Shown here: positions 32,792 through 41,134 of the stretch, in pieces
Layout of the letters: each line of letters begins with the position of its first letter
How positions within the stretch are numbered: position 1 is the first letter of the stretch
Origin: Thermoflavifilum sp.
Lineage (GTDB): Bacteria; Bacteroidota; Bacteroidia; Chitinophagales; Chitinophagaceae
NCBI GenBank assembly: GCA_023511875.1
Contig: JAIMAQ010000014.1
Span: 1-44,936, forward strand
DNA length: 44,936 bases
Direction: 5' to 3'
Notes under the pieces: model-generated
Seen by the model: only the letters and a program-made list of their open reading frames with translations
What the model was told of the DNA's origin: nothing
The model's database searches: none
Made by a program: the position numbers and the translations under genes

Positions 32792-33838
32792 TCAGCTTTT
32801 CGTAGAAAGCGCTTCTGGGGTATATTCCTGTACCGTTTGCACAAATATACGGGCGTTTTCTACGGGAGTTTGGGGTAAAATGCCGTGACCCAAATTGGCG
32901 ATATAACGATTTACGCCAAAAACTTGAATCATGTGTTGCGTATGTTGTTTAATCGTGTGTGCGTCGGTGAGCAATACAGCTGGGTCAAGATTGCCTTGTA
33001 GTGTGAGCTTATTCCCCACGAGCGTACGGGCTTGATTGGGGCTTATCGTCCAGTCGATCCCTATAGCATGGGCACCGCTATTAGCCAAAGCCGAGAGGCC
33101 GAAGGAAATGCCTTTGGGAAAGAGGATTACGGGGCAATAGGCCGACAAAGTCGTGGTAATTTCTTGCAGATAGGGGAGGGCAAACTCTTCAAACGCCTCT
33201 GGGGTGAGCCATCCTGCCCAGGAATCGAATAGCTGAATGCAATGCACGCCGGCCTTTACTTGCTCTTGCAAATAGGCAATGGTAGTGCGGGTGAGCTTGC
33301 TCAGCAAATCGTGCGCTGCCGCAGGATAATGATAACAAAATGCTCTTGCCTTTTCAAAGCTCGATGAGCCCTTGCCTTCTACGAGATAACACAGCAAAGT
33401 CCAGGGTGCTCCCGCAAAGCCAATCAACGGCACCCGATTATCTAATTTCTCCAGCGTAGCACGGATGCCTTGAAAAACATATCCAAGAGATTGGCTAACG
33501 TCGGGAACCCGAATTCGATCGGTATCAGTAGGTCTTTCCACTGGATTAACCAACCATGGGCCTTTCCCTTCTATCAGCTGTACTTCTATTCCCATTGCGG
33601 GCAATACCACTAGAATGTCGGAAAACAAAATAGCTGCATCTACTCCCAACACATCGACGGGCAGACAGGTAATTTGCGCCACTAATTCTGGGGTTTGGCA
33701 ACGCGTAAAGAAATCATATTGCTCACGCAATTTTTGGTAAGCGGGAAGAAAACGCCCCGCCTGTCGCATCATCCATACCGGTGGGCGGCTAACACATTCA
33801 CCATTCAATGCACGCAACAGTAAATCGTTTTGTAACAT
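32792..33838 (-). CDS. hemE: Uroporphyrinogen decarboxylase
   Basis: A 348-residue enzyme that decarboxylates uroporphyrinogen III to coproporphyrinogen III. Signature motifs are PPVWMMRQAGRFLPAYQ near the N-terminus, the catalytic Asp region DAAILFSDILVVLPAMG, IGFAGAPWTLLCYLVEG, and the C-terminal NLGHGILPQTPVENA. It lies 16 bp after hemD and 50 bp before hemF in the hem operon. Confidence 0.97.
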   Translation of the reverse strand: MLQNDLLLRALNGECVSRPPVWMMRQAGRFLPAYQKLREQYDFFTRCQTPELVAQITCLPVDVLGVDAAILFSDILVVLPAMGIEVQLIEGKGPWLVNPVERPTDTDRIRVPDVSQSLGYVFQGIRATLEKLDNRVPLIGFAGAPWTLLCYLVEGKGSSSFEKARAFCYHYPAAAHDLLSKLTRTTIAYLQEQVKAGVHCIQLFDSWAGWLTPEAFEEFALPYLQEITTTLSAYCPVILFPKGISFGLSALANSGAHAIGIDWTISPNQARTLVGNKLTLQGNLDPAVLLTDAHTIKQHTQHMIQVFGVNRYIANLGHGILPQTPVENARIFVQTVQEYTPEALSTKS

Positions 33839-33854
33839 ATAATAGGCTTAGATT

Positions 33855-34568
33855 TCAATGTGCGGCAAAATAGGCATAAATTGTTTGCAGCAAAAATTTG
33901 GTTTGAGGTTCGGGGCTCACGATCACTTGTGAAGTATACGAATGCAGCGCTGCTGCCGTAGTTTGGCCAATGGCGAAGCAGGGGGCCTGACGGGGCAATT
34001 GGTTGATGGTAAAAAAACTTTCTACGCCGCTCGGGCTAAAAAAAGCATAACCATCAAATGCACGGTCGAGTTTTTTCGGGGTGAGTTGGGTTTCATACAC
34101 GATGATTTCTGTTAAGGCGATGCCTGCTCTGTTGAGTTGCTCGGGCAAAGTATCGCGGCGGATGTTGCCACAGAAAAAATAAATAGGCGCATGTGCTTGG
34201 GTGGTGCTATATTGATGAATAATCTGAGTAGCTAAGCTTGCCGCATCGCTGGCTGTAATGGGCACACACTTGGGTTGCAAGCGTTTGAGGGCACGAGCCG
34301 TTTCGCCGCTCAGGGTAAATACCTGCCAGGGAAGTGGATGGGCGGCAACACGGTTGTCTAGCACCGCTGTTACGGCATGTGCACTGGTAAAAATAGCCCA
34401 GATAGGCTCGCGAGCAATAGTTTGCCAGATATCAGTGAGGGGCGAAGGCTCAACAGGCTTGGTTTCAATGAAAGGCAGAGCGGTGATTTCGATATGATGC
34501 TCCCTGGCTTCCTGCACGAAGCTCTCATCCATTGGGCGAGTAAACAAGATATGACGAACAGCGGGCAT
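33855..34568 (-). CDS. hemD: Uroporphyrinogen-III synthase
   Basis: A 237-residue protein with the low-conservation HemD pattern: ILFTRPMDESF at the N-terminus, WAIFTSAHAVTAV, VFTLSGETARALK, DGYAFFSPSGVESFF and CFAIGQTTAAAL. It cyclises hydroxymethylbilane to uroporphyrinogen III. Position between hemC and hemE confirms the identity. Confidence 0.93.
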   Translation of the reverse strand: MPAVRHILFTRPMDESFVQEAREHHIEITALPFIETKPVEPSPLTDIWQTIAREPIWAIFTSAHAVTAVLDNRVAAHPLPWQVFTLSGETARALKRLQPKCVPITASDAASLATQIIHQYSTTQAHAPIYFFCGNIRRDTLPEQLNRAGIALTEIIVYETQLTPKKLDRAFDGYAFFSPSGVESFFTINQLPRQAPCFAIGQTTAAALHSYTSQVIVSPEPQTKFLLQTIYAYFAAH

Positions 34569-34584
34569 AGCTCTGCATCACTAT

Positions 34585-35514
34585 TTACTGAAATGTAGAT
34601 TTGGTTAATAATTCTTGTGCGCCTTGTTGCAATAGAAGTTGAGCAGCCTCTATGGCAATTTCTATGCCTGTGGTGATAGGTTTTTTTAAACAAATATCCA
34701 ACGCCTGCCTACCATCTGCACTCAATATTTGGGCGGTAAACACCACTTCGCTGTTTTCCACACGAGCCAAGGCACAGATGGGTGTGGAGCAGCCCCCATG
34801 TAATTCTTGTAGAAACCGCCTCTCTATTGCCACGCACAATGCTGTCGAGGCATCGTTGATCCATTGTTGACAAAGCGAATACAGTTGGGTATCTTCTTCG
34901 CGAATCGTTACGCCTATGGCGCCTTGAGCCGGGGCGGGTATCATCCATGGTAAGGGAATGAGCTTTTCTTCTGGATTGAGCACCACTTGCAAGCGATCTA
35001 GTGCTGCACGCGCAAAAAGGGCACCCTGCCAGGAGCTTTCGCGAAACTTACGCACACGCGTTTGGATATTTCCCCTGAGGTTGACAAAGGAATGATGGGG
35101 ATAGCGATGTTGCCAAGCAGCTCTGCGGCGAATGCTTCCCGTGGCTATGGTGGCTACCGAATTGGGTATGTCTATCCATTCTAGATTGCGACATAAGAGC
35201 ATGTCTTCTACAGGCCCACGTGGAAGCACTGCGGCCAACAAGGTGCCCTGCGCCAGTTGCACGGGCACATCTTTGAGCGAATGCACCGCCAAATCGATGC
35301 GCTTGTTGAGCAAGGCTATGTCGAGCTGCCGGGTAAACACACCTTGCACGCCCATCGCATAAAGCGGCGTGTGCACATCTACATCGCCCTCACTTTCCAC
35401 CGTTATGATTTGGCTCTCCAGTCCGCAACGTTGGAGGGCCAGCTGCACCTGCGCAGCTTGCCAGAGGGCTAGCTTACTGCTTCTGGTACCGATGCGCAGG
35501 GGCTCATGAATCAT
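34585..35514 (-). CDS. hemC: Hydroxymethylbilane synthase (porphobilinogen deaminase)
   Basis: A 309-residue enzyme that polymerises four porphobilinogens. The dipyrromethane cofactor cysteine is Cys242 in ELHGGCSTPICA. Other motifs are RIGTRSSKLALWQA, the Asp of LAVHSLKDVPV and TGSIRRRAA. The start codon at 35514 overlaps the hemA stop in an ATGA, so translation is coupled. An upstream in-frame ATG at 35538 is inside hemA and less likely. Confidence 0.97.
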   Translation of the reverse strand: MIHEPLRIGTRSSKLALWQAAQVQLALQRCGLESQIITVESEGDVDVHTPLYAMGVQGVFTRQLDIALLNKRIDLAVHSLKDVPVQLAQGTLLAAVLPRGPVEDMLLCRNLEWIDIPNSVATIATGSIRRRAAWQHRYPHHSFVNLRGNIQTRVRKFRESSWQGALFARAALDRLQVVLNPEEKLIPLPWMIPAPAQGAIGVTIREEDTQLYSLCQQWINDASTALCVAIERRFLQELHGGCSTPICALARVENSEVVFTAQILSADGRQALDICLKKPITTGIEIAIEAAQLLLQQGAQELLTKSTFQ

Positions 35515-36818
35515 GATTCTGGCGCTGTAGGTGAGCAACTAGTACCTTCTGATGGGGTAATGGGCAGTACAACGGTAGGATGAACCGATAGGTCGAGCAA
35601 TTCCTGAATGGCATGTAAATAGAGCTCGTTTTGAAGGGTATTTTTTTTACGCAGGTTGCAAGCAATATGATCAATGATTTTCTGGATGAGGCGAGAAGAA
35701 AGCTGTTCGTGATTCAGGTTTTCGTTGATTTGTCGCAATTCTCGGTCGTGTATTTGTTGCAGTTTTTGTTTTAAAGCACGGAGAATTTCGGTAGATCGTC
35801 GCATGCGATACCAGCAGAGAAATTCATCTTGATGTTGTTGAATAATAGCGAGTGCTTGTGGTATTGCCTCTTGTCGCTTTTGAATCGTTTCGTCTTTATA
35901 ACGAGAAAGCTCATCTACATTCACGGTTTTCACATGTGGGAGTAGCCTAACTTGTGGGTGAACATTTTCAGGAATCGAAAGGTCGACAATTATTTTGGGT
36001 GAATGGCCAATGAAATATTCCGGCAAGATCGTGGGTTGAGAGGCGTTGGTGGCTACCAGAATGATGTCGGCTTGCTGAATCTCCTCAGGTAATTGTTCAA
36101 AAGGAGCATACTGAACATGATGCTCTCGAGCAAATAGCTCAGCAGTATCGTTGGTGCGGTTTACCAGAGTCACTTGAGCTGGGTTGAGGTATTCGATCAA
36201 GTTTTTACAAGTGCTACGCCCGATTTTACCTGCGCCTACAAGCAAAATATGTTTTTCACGATAATCGTTTACTTCTTGCATCAGCCATTGTACAGCAGCG
36301 AAAGAAACCGATACGGTACCCGAGCTAAGTTGGGTTTGGTTTTTGATTCGTTTAGATGCTTGGATAACTGCATTTACCAGGCGTTCGGTAAATGAGCAGA
36401 GAAATCCCCGTTCTTTCGCAAATCGTGTAGCTGCTTTTACCTGGCCAATGATTTCATAGTCGCCTAAAATTTGTGAGTCGAGCCCTGCACCCACTCGGAA
36501 TAAATGTTCAATAGCTGCTTCAGCAGAATAGATGTATGCAATTTGTTCAAAAAGCTGTTGACTGCCACGTGTCACCTGGCAAAGCAAGGCAATAAGTTCC
36601 TGAGCCTGTGGTGCAAACCCATAAATTTCCGTGCGGTTGCAAGTAGAGAGAATGAATAATTCGGTGAAGCCTTGCTCTCGAGCAAGCTTAAGGGCTTTTT
36701 CGTATTGGTGATGATTTATAGCATAAAGGCTGCGGGTAGCCGCATCGCTGATCGTATGATTAATTCCACAACAGAAAAAATGCTGAATAGATTTCTCGCT
36801 ATGTATTTCCTGGCTCAT
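35511..36818 (-). CDS. hemA: Glutamyl-tRNA reductase
   Basis: A 435-residue first enzyme of the C5 pathway, reducing glutamyl-tRNA to glutamate-1-semialdehyde. Catalytic Cys60 is in LSTCNRTEIYGF. The NADPH domain has HILLVGAGKIGRST (about 190-203), and a C-terminal dimerisation helix follows. It is the first gene of the seven-gene minus-strand operon. An exact -7 box lies 25 nt upstream. Confidence 0.97.
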   Translation of the reverse strand: MSQEIHSEKSIQHFFCCGINHTISDAATRSLYAINHHQYEKALKLAREQGFTELFILSTCNRTEIYGFAPQAQELIALLCQVTRGSQQLFEQIAYIYSAEAAIEHLFRVGAGLDSQILGDYEIIGQVKAATRFAKERGFLCSFTERLVNAVIQASKRIKNQTQLSSGTVSVSFAAVQWLMQEVNDYREKHILLVGAGKIGRSTCKNLIEYLNPAQVTLVNRTNDTAELFAREHHVQYAPFEQLPEEIQQADIILVATNASQPTILPEYFIGHSPKIIVDLSIPENVHPQVRLLPHVKTVNVDELSRYKDETIQKRQEAIPQALAIIQQHQDEFLCWYRMRRSTEILRALKQKLQQIHDRELRQINENLNHEQLSSRLIQKIIDHIACNLRKKNTLQNELYLHAIQELLDLSVHPTVVLPITPSEGTSCSPTAPES

Positions 36819-36843
36819 GCAGCAAGCATCTGATCTCCTGTTG

Positions 36844-36851
36844 CAAAAATA
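36844..36851 (-). promoter_or_regulatory. -7 element of the hem operon
   Basis: The minus strand reads TATTTTTG, an exact TAnnTTTG match, 26 nt upstream of the hemA ATG. The -33 position lacks a good TTTG, so activation or a different upstream element is possible. Confidence 0.4.
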
Positions 36852-37011
36852 AAATTGTGTTTTTGATAAATCTGTTTTATCCTGTCATTGTGCTGTCATT
36901 TCTACAATGTAAAGGCACACAAAAAAGTTAGATAACCTTTGATGTAAAGATGTTGATGAGGATATGCATGTTTTTTATTTTACAAAAAGCACTTCAAATA
37001 CCATGAGGCGT

Positions 37012-37019
37012 TAATTTCG
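37012..37019 (+). promoter_or_regulatory. -7 element of hemH
   Basis: TAATTTCG, one mismatch from TAnnTTTG, lies 43 nt upstream of the hemH ATG within the 243-bp divergent hemA-hemH region. No clear -33 element. Confidence 0.3.
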
Positions 37020-37061
37020 CATCATTCAAAAAATCATTTTTCCAACTATTGATGTTTTGTT

Positions 37062-38129
37062 ATGTCTACAGTGCCAGCCACAAAAGCCGTATTACTCATG
37101 AATTTAGGTTCACCCGAATCTACCTCAGTACAGGAAGTGAGGAAATATTTACATGAGTTTTTGATGGATAAACGGGTCATTGATTCACCATATGTTATTC
37201 GCAAGTTGATTGTTGATGGGATTATTGTGCCTTTTCGCGCGCCACGCTCGGCCGAAGCTTATCGCCGCATATGGTGGCCAGAAGGTTCTCCGCTTATTGT
37301 GCTGACGCGCCGGTTGAGTGCTTTATTATCACAACAAGTGGAGATACCGGTGAGCTGGTGTATGCGTTATGGTCATCCTCGCCCAGATGAGGCTATGGAT
37401 GAGCTTTTGTTGAAGAATCCGCGGCTTCAAGAATTGTTGTTGATTCCTTTGTACCCCCATTATGCGATGTCGTCTTACGAAACAGCGGTAGAATATGCAC
37501 GTTATTGGTATCGGAAAAAACGATATTCATTTAAGCTTCGCGTGCTTGCGCCTTTTTATCGAAATGATGATTATATTCAGGTGTTGAGCACACATATTCA
37601 GCAAAGCTTGCTTCCAGATCATTATTTGTTGTTTAGTTATCATGGTGTACCCGAGCGACATATTCGTAAGTCGGATATTACGGGCCATCATTGTTTGCTC
37701 ACGCCGGATTGTTGTGAAACTCCATCACCCGCTCATGCATATTGTTATCGCCATCAAGTATTTACCACCACTCGATTAGTGGCCAAAGCTATTGGGCTTA
37801 CGCCCGATCGATATGGATTGAGTTTTCAATCGCGGCTAGGTCGTGATCCCTGGTTACAACCATATACGGCCCAGCGTTTAGCAGAATTACCTGCTGAGGG
37901 CATCAAAAAGCTTCAAGTGGTTTGTCCTGCGTTTGTTTCAGATTGTTTAGAAACCTTAGAAGAGATTGAAATGGAAGGACAAAAAATCTTTTTAGAACAT
38001 GGTGGTGAGCATTTTGAAATGATTCCTTGTTTGAATACCCAAGCAGCTTGGATAGCTGTATTGAAAAAATGGACAGATCAATTTGCAACGGGAGAATTGA
38101 GCAAGTTATTGCCTGAAAAGATACAGTAG
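37062..38129 (+). CDS. hemH: Ferrochelatase
   Basis: A 355-residue enzyme inserting Fe2+ into protoporphyrin IX. Family motifs are VLLMNLGSPES, LLIPLYPHYAMSSYETA, FSYHGVPERHI with the catalytic-region His, LSFQSRLGRDPWLQPYT and CPAFVSDCLETLEEI. It is divergent from the hem operon, and the two promoters share a 243-bp gap. No protoporphyrinogen oxidase gene is seen nearby. Confidence 0.96.
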   Translation: MSTVPATKAVLLMNLGSPESTSVQEVRKYLHEFLMDKRVIDSPYVIRKLIVDGIIVPFRAPRSAEAYRRIWWPEGSPLIVLTRRLSALLSQQVEIPVSWCMRYGHPRPDEAMDELLLKNPRLQELLLIPLYPHYAMSSYETAVEYARYWYRKKRYSFKLRVLAPFYRNDDYIQVLSTHIQQSLLPDHYLLFSYHGVPERHIRKSDITGHHCLLTPDCCETPSPAHAYCYRHQVFTTTRLVAKAIGLTPDRYGLSFQSRLGRDPWLQPYTAQRLAELPAEGIKKLQVVCPAFVSDCLETLEEIEMEGQKIFLEHGGEHFEMIPCLNTQAAWIAVLKKWTDQFATGELSKLLPEKIQ

Positions 38130-38155
38130 GTGGCATCTTGCATACGGTTGCCATT

Positions 38156-38656
38156 TTAGTACCTGATTTTATCCGCCATTTGTTCCCATACTGTAAACAA
38201 AAGCAATGCATCTTCGCGTCCCATGGTGATCATGGGTATACGACGTTCCGAAAAAGGCTTGAGTAATTCTGCATAAATAAAGGCATCGTCAAACTGAATC
38301 CGAGCGGCGTCTTCGCGAGTACACCCAAAGATCACACGCCTCGGGCGAGCCCAATAAATCGCCCCCATGCACATGGGGCAAGGCTCGCAAGTGGTATAGA
38401 GATCGCATTCATGCAATTGAAAATCATGTAAATATTTACAAGCTTCACGAATGGCCACCATTTCTGCGTGTGCCGTGGGATCGCGATCTATGAGTACGCG
38501 ATTGTATCCTCGTGCAATAATTTGATTGTCTTTCACCACAACAGCCCCAAAAGGCCCTCCTGCTTTTTTTGCTAATCCTTCTTGAGCCGATGCAATGGCC
38601 TCTCTCATAAAGATCATGTTTGGATGTTCCATAGCAACAAGTTGTTGGCGGCCCAT
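38156..38656 (-). CDS. Guanine-deaminase-like nucleoside/base deaminase
   Basis: A 166-residue zinc-dependent deaminase. The catalytic HAEMVAIREA supplies His63 and Glu65, and TTCEPCPMCMGAIYWARP supplies Cys93 and Cys96 for zinc. The segment ending in FDDAFIYAELLKPFSERRIP resembles bacterial guanine deaminase (GuaD) more than tRNA adenosine deaminase TadA. It would convert guanine to xanthine in the cytoplasm. The start is ambiguous between ATGs at 38656 and 38632. It is convergent to hemH (26 bp) and divergent from the channel gene. Confidence 0.85.
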   Translation of the reverse strand: MGRQQLVAMEHPNMIFMREAIASAQEGLAKKAGGPFGAVVVKDNQIIARGYNRVLIDRDPTAHAEMVAIREACKYLHDFQLHECDLYTTCEPCPMCMGAIYWARPRRVIFGCTREDAARIQFDDAFIYAELLKPFSERRIPMITMGREDALLLFTVWEQMADKIRY

Positions 38657-38755
38657 AAAAATACAAAACTTCGATAGACTCCATAATGAGGCTATGTATT
38701 ATGTAAAAATGTAAAACTTGTTGTAGCTTGCAAATGGGCTATAAATTCATCGCGT

Positions 38756-39907
38756 ATGCCTTTACTCAGTAATGCAGGTGAACAAATGGATATGATGTTT
38801 GATCAAACCATTGAACACATTCGCCATGCCTTGCATTTACCTTATTGGGCTTGGGATGTAAGTGTTTTATTGGTAGCCATTTTACTGGGAATTTTTTTAA
38901 AAACGATGATCAGCCTTATTTTGAAACGTTTTGCACATCCCGAAGCACCTTTCTCCTTTTATTTAAATACTATTCGTTTTTTAGGTAGGCCGTTTAGCTA
39001 TTTTCTTCCCGTATTGCTGATCAGATTATCGCTTCCCTTTTTATACATGCCACATTCGGCACGTTATCCCGCACAAAAAGTATTGCAAATCGCCATTATC
39101 ATTTTAATTGCTTGGATTATTATTAACAGTTTTCGTATCATAGAATCATATATCGAACACAAATTCGATGTGCATGCGATTGATAATTTACGTGCCCGAA
39201 GAATATATACCCAGATGCAATTTTTGCATCGAGTGTTTAGTGTAGTGATTATTTTGCTAGCTGTTGCAGCCATCTTGTTGAGTTTTCAAAGCGTGCGTAA
39301 CTTAGGTAAGGGGTTGCTAGCAGGAGTGGGCATTGGAAGTATTATAGTTGGTTTAGCTGCTCAAAATACCATATCTAATTTACTTGCAGGTTTGCAAATT
39401 GCGTTTGCTCAGCCTATTCGCATTGATGATGTGGTGGTTGTAGAGGGAGAATGGGGGAGGATTGAAGAAATCACGCTCACTTACGTAGTGGTGAAAATAT
39501 GGGATCTCCGCAGGCTTGTATTGCCTATTACCTATTTTACCCAGAAGCCTTTTCAAAACTGGTCGAGAACTTCTACCGAACTCATTGGTACAGTATATGT
39601 GTATGCCGATTATGGTTTACCTACACAAGCTATTCGCGACGAGTTAGATCGTTTACTTGATAACCACCCGCTTTGGGATGGCAAGGTAAAATCGGTTCAG
39701 GTGACCGATGCCAACGAGCATACCGTGCAAATACGTCTATTGGTGAGCGCATCCGATTCAAGCAAATTGTGGGATTTGCGCTGTGATATTCGAGAAAAAA
39801 TAATTTATTTTATTCAGCTACACTATCCACAATGCTTACCCAGGACACGTGCAGAACTTTTTCCATTAAAGAATTCTTCAGACTCATCTGCTGAAAAAAT
39901 GGCATGA
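38756..39907 (+). CDS. Small-conductance mechanosensitive channel (MscS family)
   Basis: A 383-residue membrane protein. Several hydrophobic helices lie in the first 190 residues (VSVLLVAILLGIFLKTMISL; YPAQKVLQIAIIILIAWII; VFSVVIILLAVAAILL). The pore helix and TM3 region contains GKGLLAGVGIGSIIVGLAAQNTISNLLAG as two blocks around position 185-215. The MscS beta domain follows (IRIDDVVVVEGEWGRIEEIT), then the cytoplasmic cage with FTQKPFQNWSR. It should release solutes on hypo-osmotic shock. Later ATGs at 38786 or 38792 are possible starts. Confidence 0.9.
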   Translation: MPLLSNAGEQMDMMFDQTIEHIRHALHLPYWAWDVSVLLVAILLGIFLKTMISLILKRFAHPEAPFSFYLNTIRFLGRPFSYFLPVLLIRLSLPFLYMPHSARYPAQKVLQIAIIILIAWIIINSFRIIESYIEHKFDVHAIDNLRARRIYTQMQFLHRVFSVVIILLAVAAILLSFQSVRNLGKGLLAGVGIGSIIVGLAAQNTISNLLAGLQIAFAQPIRIDDVVVVEGEWGRIEEITLTYVVVKIWDLRRLVLPITYFTQKPFQNWSRTSTELIGTVYVYADYGLPTQAIRDELDRLLDNHPLWDGKVKSVQVTDANEHTVQIRLLVSASDSSKLWDLRCDIREKIIYFIQLHYPQCLPRTRAELFPLKNSSDSSAEKMA

Positions 39908-39987
39908 TAGGCCACTGGCATGGGTTTTGAGAAGCGTTTGCAGGCTTTCCTTTGATTTTCATTGTACACAGGTTAAAAACAGATCTT

Positions 39988-41109
39988 ATGAAACTCCACA
40001 TTGCACAGGTAGCACCTTTGTATGAATCGGTTCCTCCCAAGTTATATGGGGGCACAGAGCGTGTGGTAGCTTATCTCACCGAGGCATTGATCGATAAAGG
40101 GCATGAAGTTACACTTTTTGCTAGTGGCGATTCACACACGCGAGCCGAATTGGTGAGCCATCTCAACGAAGCTATTCGCTTAAATTCACGTGTTCAAGAT
40201 CCCATGGCGCATCATGTCATTCAAATGGCTGATGTGGCTGCCCGTGCCCATGAGTTTGATATTTTGCATTTTCATACCGATTATTTGCATTTTCCCCTTT
40301 CAGATTTGTTGCATCGACCGCATGTGACCACTTTACATGGCAGGCTAGATCTGCCCGATTTACCTTTTGTGTATAGAAGATTTTCTCATCAACCGGTAAT
40401 TTCTATTTCTTTTGCCCAACGTCAACCCTTGCCTTTTGCACGCTGGGTGGGCAATGTATATCATGGACTGCCTCGCCATCTTTACCACTTGGGGAAAGGT
40501 GATGGAGGATATGTAGCTTTTATTGGCCGAATATCTCCAGAAAAAAGAGCCGATTTGGCTATTGAAATTGCACAAAAAGCAGGATATCCTATTTATATTG
40601 CTGCTAAAGTAGATAAGGCCGATGAAGCTTATTTTGCTGCTCATATTCGCCATTTGTTTGACCTGCCGCATGTACATTATATAGGAGAAATTGGAGATCG
40701 GGAAAAAGATGATTTTTTAGGAAAGGCTAAAGCATTGTTGTTTCCTATTGACTGGCCAGAACCTTTTGGCATGGTGATGATTGAGGCTATGGCATGTGGA
40801 ACGCCAGTTATTGCTTTTAATCGAGGGTCGGTGCCGGAAGTGATCGACCATGGAGTTACAGGATTTATTGTGAATCATGTTCAAGAAGCCGTTGGAGCAT
40901 TGAAAAAAATAGATGATTTAGATCGAAAAAGAATCAGGCAAGTGTTTGAAACTCGTTTTACTGCAGAAGTGATGGCCGATAATTATCTGCATATTTATCA
41001 TCAGCTTTGTGGCCATAAGGTTGCACACCAGGTGTTTTTCCCAGAAGTTTTTGTGCAACCCAATACACTTTCAGTTTCATCTAGCATGCAAGTGGAAAAA
41101 TCGGCCTAA
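39988..41109 (+). CDS. GT4-family glycosyltransferase
   Basis: About 373 residues with a GT-B fold. The N-terminal domain starts LHIAQVAPLYESVPPKLYGG TERVV-like glycine loop, and the C-terminal nucleotide-sugar site includes YVAFIGRISPEKRADLAIE and EPFGMVMIEAMACGTPVIAF with the conserved E-x7-E. The ATG at 39988 matches the usual start of the family better than the frame opening at 39952. It lies 25 bp before the debranching-type hydrolase gene, so the pair probably works on an alpha-glucan or glycoconjugate. Acceptor and donor are not evident. Confidence 0.88.
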   Translation: MKLHIAQVAPLYESVPPKLYGGTERVVAYLTEALIDKGHEVTLFASGDSHTRAELVSHLNEAIRLNSRVQDPMAHHVIQMADVAARAHEFDILHFHTDYLHFPLSDLLHRPHVTTLHGRLDLPDLPFVYRRFSHQPVISISFAQRQPLPFARWVGNVYHGLPRHLYHLGKGDGGYVAFIGRISPEKRADLAIEIAQKAGYPIYIAAKVDKADEAYFAAHIRHLFDLPHVHYIGEIGDREKDDFLGKAKALLFPIDWPEPFGMVMIEAMACGTPVIAFNRGSVPEVIDHGVTGFIVNHVQEAVGALKKIDDLDRKRIRQVFETRFTAEVMADNYLHIYHQLCGHKVAHQVFFPEVFVQPNTLSVSSSMQVEKSA

Positions 41110-41134
41110 TCAGGTTTGGTATAAATAAAGGTTC

